From positions 4,187-19,201 of the forward strand of contig NZOF01000157.1 of the NCBI GenBank assembly GCA_002695185.1: DNA of 15,015 nucleotides, read 5' to 3'. Made by a program: the position numbers and the translations under genes. Within the stretch, counting starts at the first letter, position 1; every line of letters begins with the position of its first letter. Under the pieces are notes generated by a model that was given only the letters and a program-made list of their open reading frames with translations, did not search any database and was not told the origin of the DNA. Positions 13,094 to 15,015 of the stretch are shown one piece after another. This stretch comes from Erythrobacter sp. (GTDB lineage: Bacteria; Pseudomonadota; Alphaproteobacteria; Sphingomonadales; Sphingomonadaceae).

Positions 13094-14423
13094 CGTCAAG
13101 AACTGCGGCCTTCCTACCCGTCGCCATCTCCCAGCGCCGCACGGCGACGTCGCAATAGGCCGGGTCCAGTTCCATCGCGCAGCAACGCCGCCCAGCGCGT
13201 TCGGCGGCTATGATCTGGGTGCCCGAGCCGCAGAACGGCTCGAAAATCAGATCGCCCGGATCGCTGAAGGCCCCGAGCACTGCCTCGACCAGCGCCACCG
13301 GGAACACTGCCGGGTGCGATCCGGCCGCGCCCAAGCCGCCCTTGTGGCGCATGATGCGAAATACGGAGTCGGGGATACGATGGCTCTGGATCGCATTGCC
13401 GGCCCCTCGCTTGGCGTGGACTGTGCCGTCGGCGCCGCGCAGCCCGCCGCCGCCGAGGACCTCGCCTGCATGCTTCGACGGGACGGTCTTGTGCGGTTTG
13501 CGCGGGGCGCGGTTGAAGTGGAAGATGAACTCGTGCGAGGGCGCGAGACGCCCCTGCCAGTCGCCCGGCAGGCCGGGCCCCTGATCCCACACATACCAGC
13601 CGAACCGTCGCCAGCCTGATGTGCGCATCCAGTCCACCCATCCTTCCCAATAGGGCTGCCATTCGCAATCGCGATGGACGAGGCCGAGGTTGACCAGCAG
13701 CTGCGCGTCCTCGGTCACCGGGGCCGCGGCGAAGACGCCTTGCATCAGCGCATCCCAATCGCCGAGTTTTTCCTTGGCCGCGCCGTAGTCACGCTGCTGG
13801 GCATAGGGCGGCGAGGTGAACATCAGGGTCGCCTCGGCCTCACCCATCAGCCGGGCTACCGCTGCCGGATCGGTGGCATCACCGCAGCACAGGCGATGCG
13901 CGCCCAGCGCCCAGATGTCGCCCGGTCGGGTGATCGGCTCAGTGGGGGCCTCGGGGATGGCATCGGCGGTGTCGTCATCGATGGGCGCGCGGTCATCACC
14001 GTTGGCATCGTGCAGCAGGGTGTCGAGCTCGTCTTCGGGAATGCCGATCAGGCCGAGGTCGAAGTCGTCAGCCAACAGCCCGCGCAGTTCCTCGAGCAGC
14101 AGCGCCTCGTCCCAGCCGCCCAATTCGGTGAGCTTGTTGTCGGCGATGCGATAGGCGCGGCGCTGGGCTTCGGTCAGATGACCCAGCACGATCACCGGGG
14201 CTTTGGCCAGCCCCAGTTGCACGGCAGCCAGGACGCGGCCATGGCCGGCGATCAGCTCGCCGTCGGCGGCAACCAGCACCGGCACGGTCCAGCCGAACTC
14301 GGCCATGCTGGCGGCGATCCTGGCGACCTGATCGGCGTCATGGGTCTTGGCGTTGCGGGCGTAGGGCTTCAGTCGGGCGAGGGACCAATGCTCAATCCGG
14401 CCCGGCAGCAGCGGCGCGTTCAT
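13086..14423 (-). CDS. ParB-domain + DNA methyltransferase (N4/N6 beta-class) fusion
   Basis: The 445-residue protein has an N-terminal ParB/sulfiredoxin-like domain (about 10-135; ARNAKTHDADQVARIAASM, GELIAGHGRVLAA, YRIADNKLTELGGWD) joined by an acidic linker to an AdoMet-dependent DNA methyltransferase. In the latter the catalytic TSPPY (203-207) precedes the AdoMet-binding FEPFCGSGTQ (395-403), the order of beta-class amino-methyltransferases. It would methylate the exocyclic amino group of adenine or cytosine; the target is not readable from sequence. The ParB-like part may bind or nick DNA, but its role in such fusions is not well defined. ATG 14423 has AAAAGG eight bases upstream and overlaps the preceding methyltransferase stop by four bases. 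No restriction endonuclease is adjacent within the window, so protection of phage DNA is likelier than a full restriction system. Confidence 0.9.
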   Translation of the reverse strand: MNAPLLPGRIEHWSLARLKPYARNAKTHDADQVARIAASMAEFGWTVPVLVAADGELIAGHGRVLAAVQLGLAKAPVIVLGHLTEAQRRAYRIADNKLTELGGWDEALLLEELRGLLADDFDLGLIGIPEDELDTLLHDANGDDRAPIDDDTADAIPEAPTEPITRPGDIWALGAHRLCCGDATDPAAVARLMGEAEATLMFTSPPYAQQRDYGAAKEKLGDWDALMQGVFAAAPVTEDAQLLVNLGLVHRDCEWQPYWEGWVDWMRTSGWRRFGWYVWDQGPGLPGDWQGRLAPSHEFIFHFNRAPRKPHKTVPSKHAGEVLGGGGLRGADGTVHAKRGAGNAIQSHRIPDSVFRIMRHKGGLGAAGSHPAVFPVALVEAVLGAFSDPGDLIFEPFCGSGTQIIAAERAGRRCCAMELDPAYCDVAVRRWEMATGRKAAVLDVS

Positions 14424-15015
14424 GCCGCGAGCCTTTTCGCTTTCAGGCTGGCGAAGCTCTCGCCGGTCTCTGCCAGCACGGCTTCATCGCCGGTGAATTG
14501 CTGCCAGCGTTCGACGGCGACATCGACATAGGCCGGGTTCAATTCGATACCGAAACAAAGCCGGCCGGTGGTTTCCGCCGCGATCAGCGTGGTGCCGGAG
14601 CCCATGAAGGGTTCAAACACCGCCTGACCGGGGCTGGAATTGTTCAGGATCGGGCGGCGCATGCATTCGACCGGCTTCTGCGTGCCATGCACGGTGGCGG
14701 CATCCTGATCGCGGTTGGCGATCTGCCACAGGGTGGTTTGCTTGCGATCCCCAGCCCAGTGGCCCTTGCCCTTCGCTCGCACCGCATACCAGCACGGCTC
14801 GTGCTGCCAGTGGTAGTCGCCGCGGCTGAGAACCAGCCGATCCTTGGCCCAGATGATCTGCGACCGCACAGCGAAACCAGCAGCCGTCAGGCTGTCGGCC
14901 ACGGTCGCCGCATGCAACGCACCGTGCCAGACATAGGCAACATCGCCGGGGAACAGCGCCCACGCTTCGCGCCAGTCGGCGCGGTCGTCGTTCAGCACCT
15001 TCCCGGTGCGGCGGG
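14420..15015 (-). CDS. Second DNA methyltransferase, 3' portion (truncated by window)
   Basis: The reading frame enters from the right edge, so the N-terminus and the usual catalytic (S/D)PP(Y/W) motif are outside. The visible 198 or so codons include WHGALHAATVADSLTAAGF, QIIWAKDRLVLSRGDYHWQH, a THGTQKPVE-like segment (HGTQKPVECMRRPIL) and the AdoMet-binding FEPFMGSGTTLIAAE, then GIELNPAYVDVAVERW. This matches beta-class amino-methyltransferases; the preserved end is full-length in character. The GTG at 14998 is not the start, because the frame stays open and the preceding residues read GKV, likely part of a longer protein. It overlaps the ParB-methyltransferase gene by four bases, so the pair is probably co-translated. 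Motif spacing differs from its neighbour, so the two probably recognise different sites. Confidence 0.88.
   Translation of the reverse strand, partial: RRTGKVLNDDRADWREAWALFPGDVAYVWHGALHAATVADSLTAAGFAVRSQIIWAKDRLVLSRGDYHWQHEPCWYAVRAKGKGHWAGDRKQTTLWQIANRDQDAATVHGTQKPVECMRRPILNNSSPGQAVFEPFMGSGTTLIAAETTGRLCFGIELNPAYVDVAVERWQQFTGDEAVLAETGESFASLKAKRLAA

Overview
The window is part of a lambda-type tailed (siphovirus-like) prophage or phage genome from a high-GC alphaproteobacterium. Protein style and the gene set around the terminase suggest Rhodobacteraceae (Paracoccus/Rhodobacter-like); this host call is an inference and was not checked by a search. Nearly all morphogenesis genes lie on the minus strand, so the late operon reads right to left.

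In transcription order the late genes follow the lambda head-tail order closely: small terminase (Nu1-like, 11746-11204), large terminase (GpA, 11262-9223), head-tail joiner gpW (9223-9008), portal (B-like, 9004-7493), S49 head-maturation protease (C-like, 7493-6147) with a strong internal start for an Nu3-like scaffold (6539-6147), decoration protein (D-like, 6106-5726), major capsid protein (E-like, 5676-4654), FII-like joiner (4635-4321), Z/gp10-like tail completion protein (4324-3707), U-like tail terminator (2019-1597), tail tube (V-like, 1085-141) and the first 46 codons of the next tail gene (138-1). Lambda FI has no counterpart. Many junctions overlap by 1-4 nt.

Two cargo loci interrupt the tail block. 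The larger (about 2030-3690, visibly AT-richer) carries a 459-aa cold-shock-domain plus DUF3825-like protein with its own promoter-like sequence, and is the best candidate here for an under-described accessory or defence function. The smaller (1161-1577, plus strand) encodes a lipoprotein-type staphylococcal-nuclease-like thermonuclease.

Right of the terminase, four small plus-strand genes (11875-13093) form a cassette ending in a DUF3489-type protein. It diverges from the terminase across about 130 bp holding a perfect 14-bp palindrome that supplies a near-consensus -10 hexamer in each direction. The cassette converges, with an 8-bp overlap, on two translationally coupled DNA methyltransferase genes. 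One is fused to a ParB-like N-terminal domain; the other runs off the right edge. They probably modify phage DNA. I saw no tRNA, rRNA, CRISPR array, insertion sequence, integrase or attachment site. No stretch over 300 bp lacks a gene; the longest gap is 3486-3706 (221 bp).
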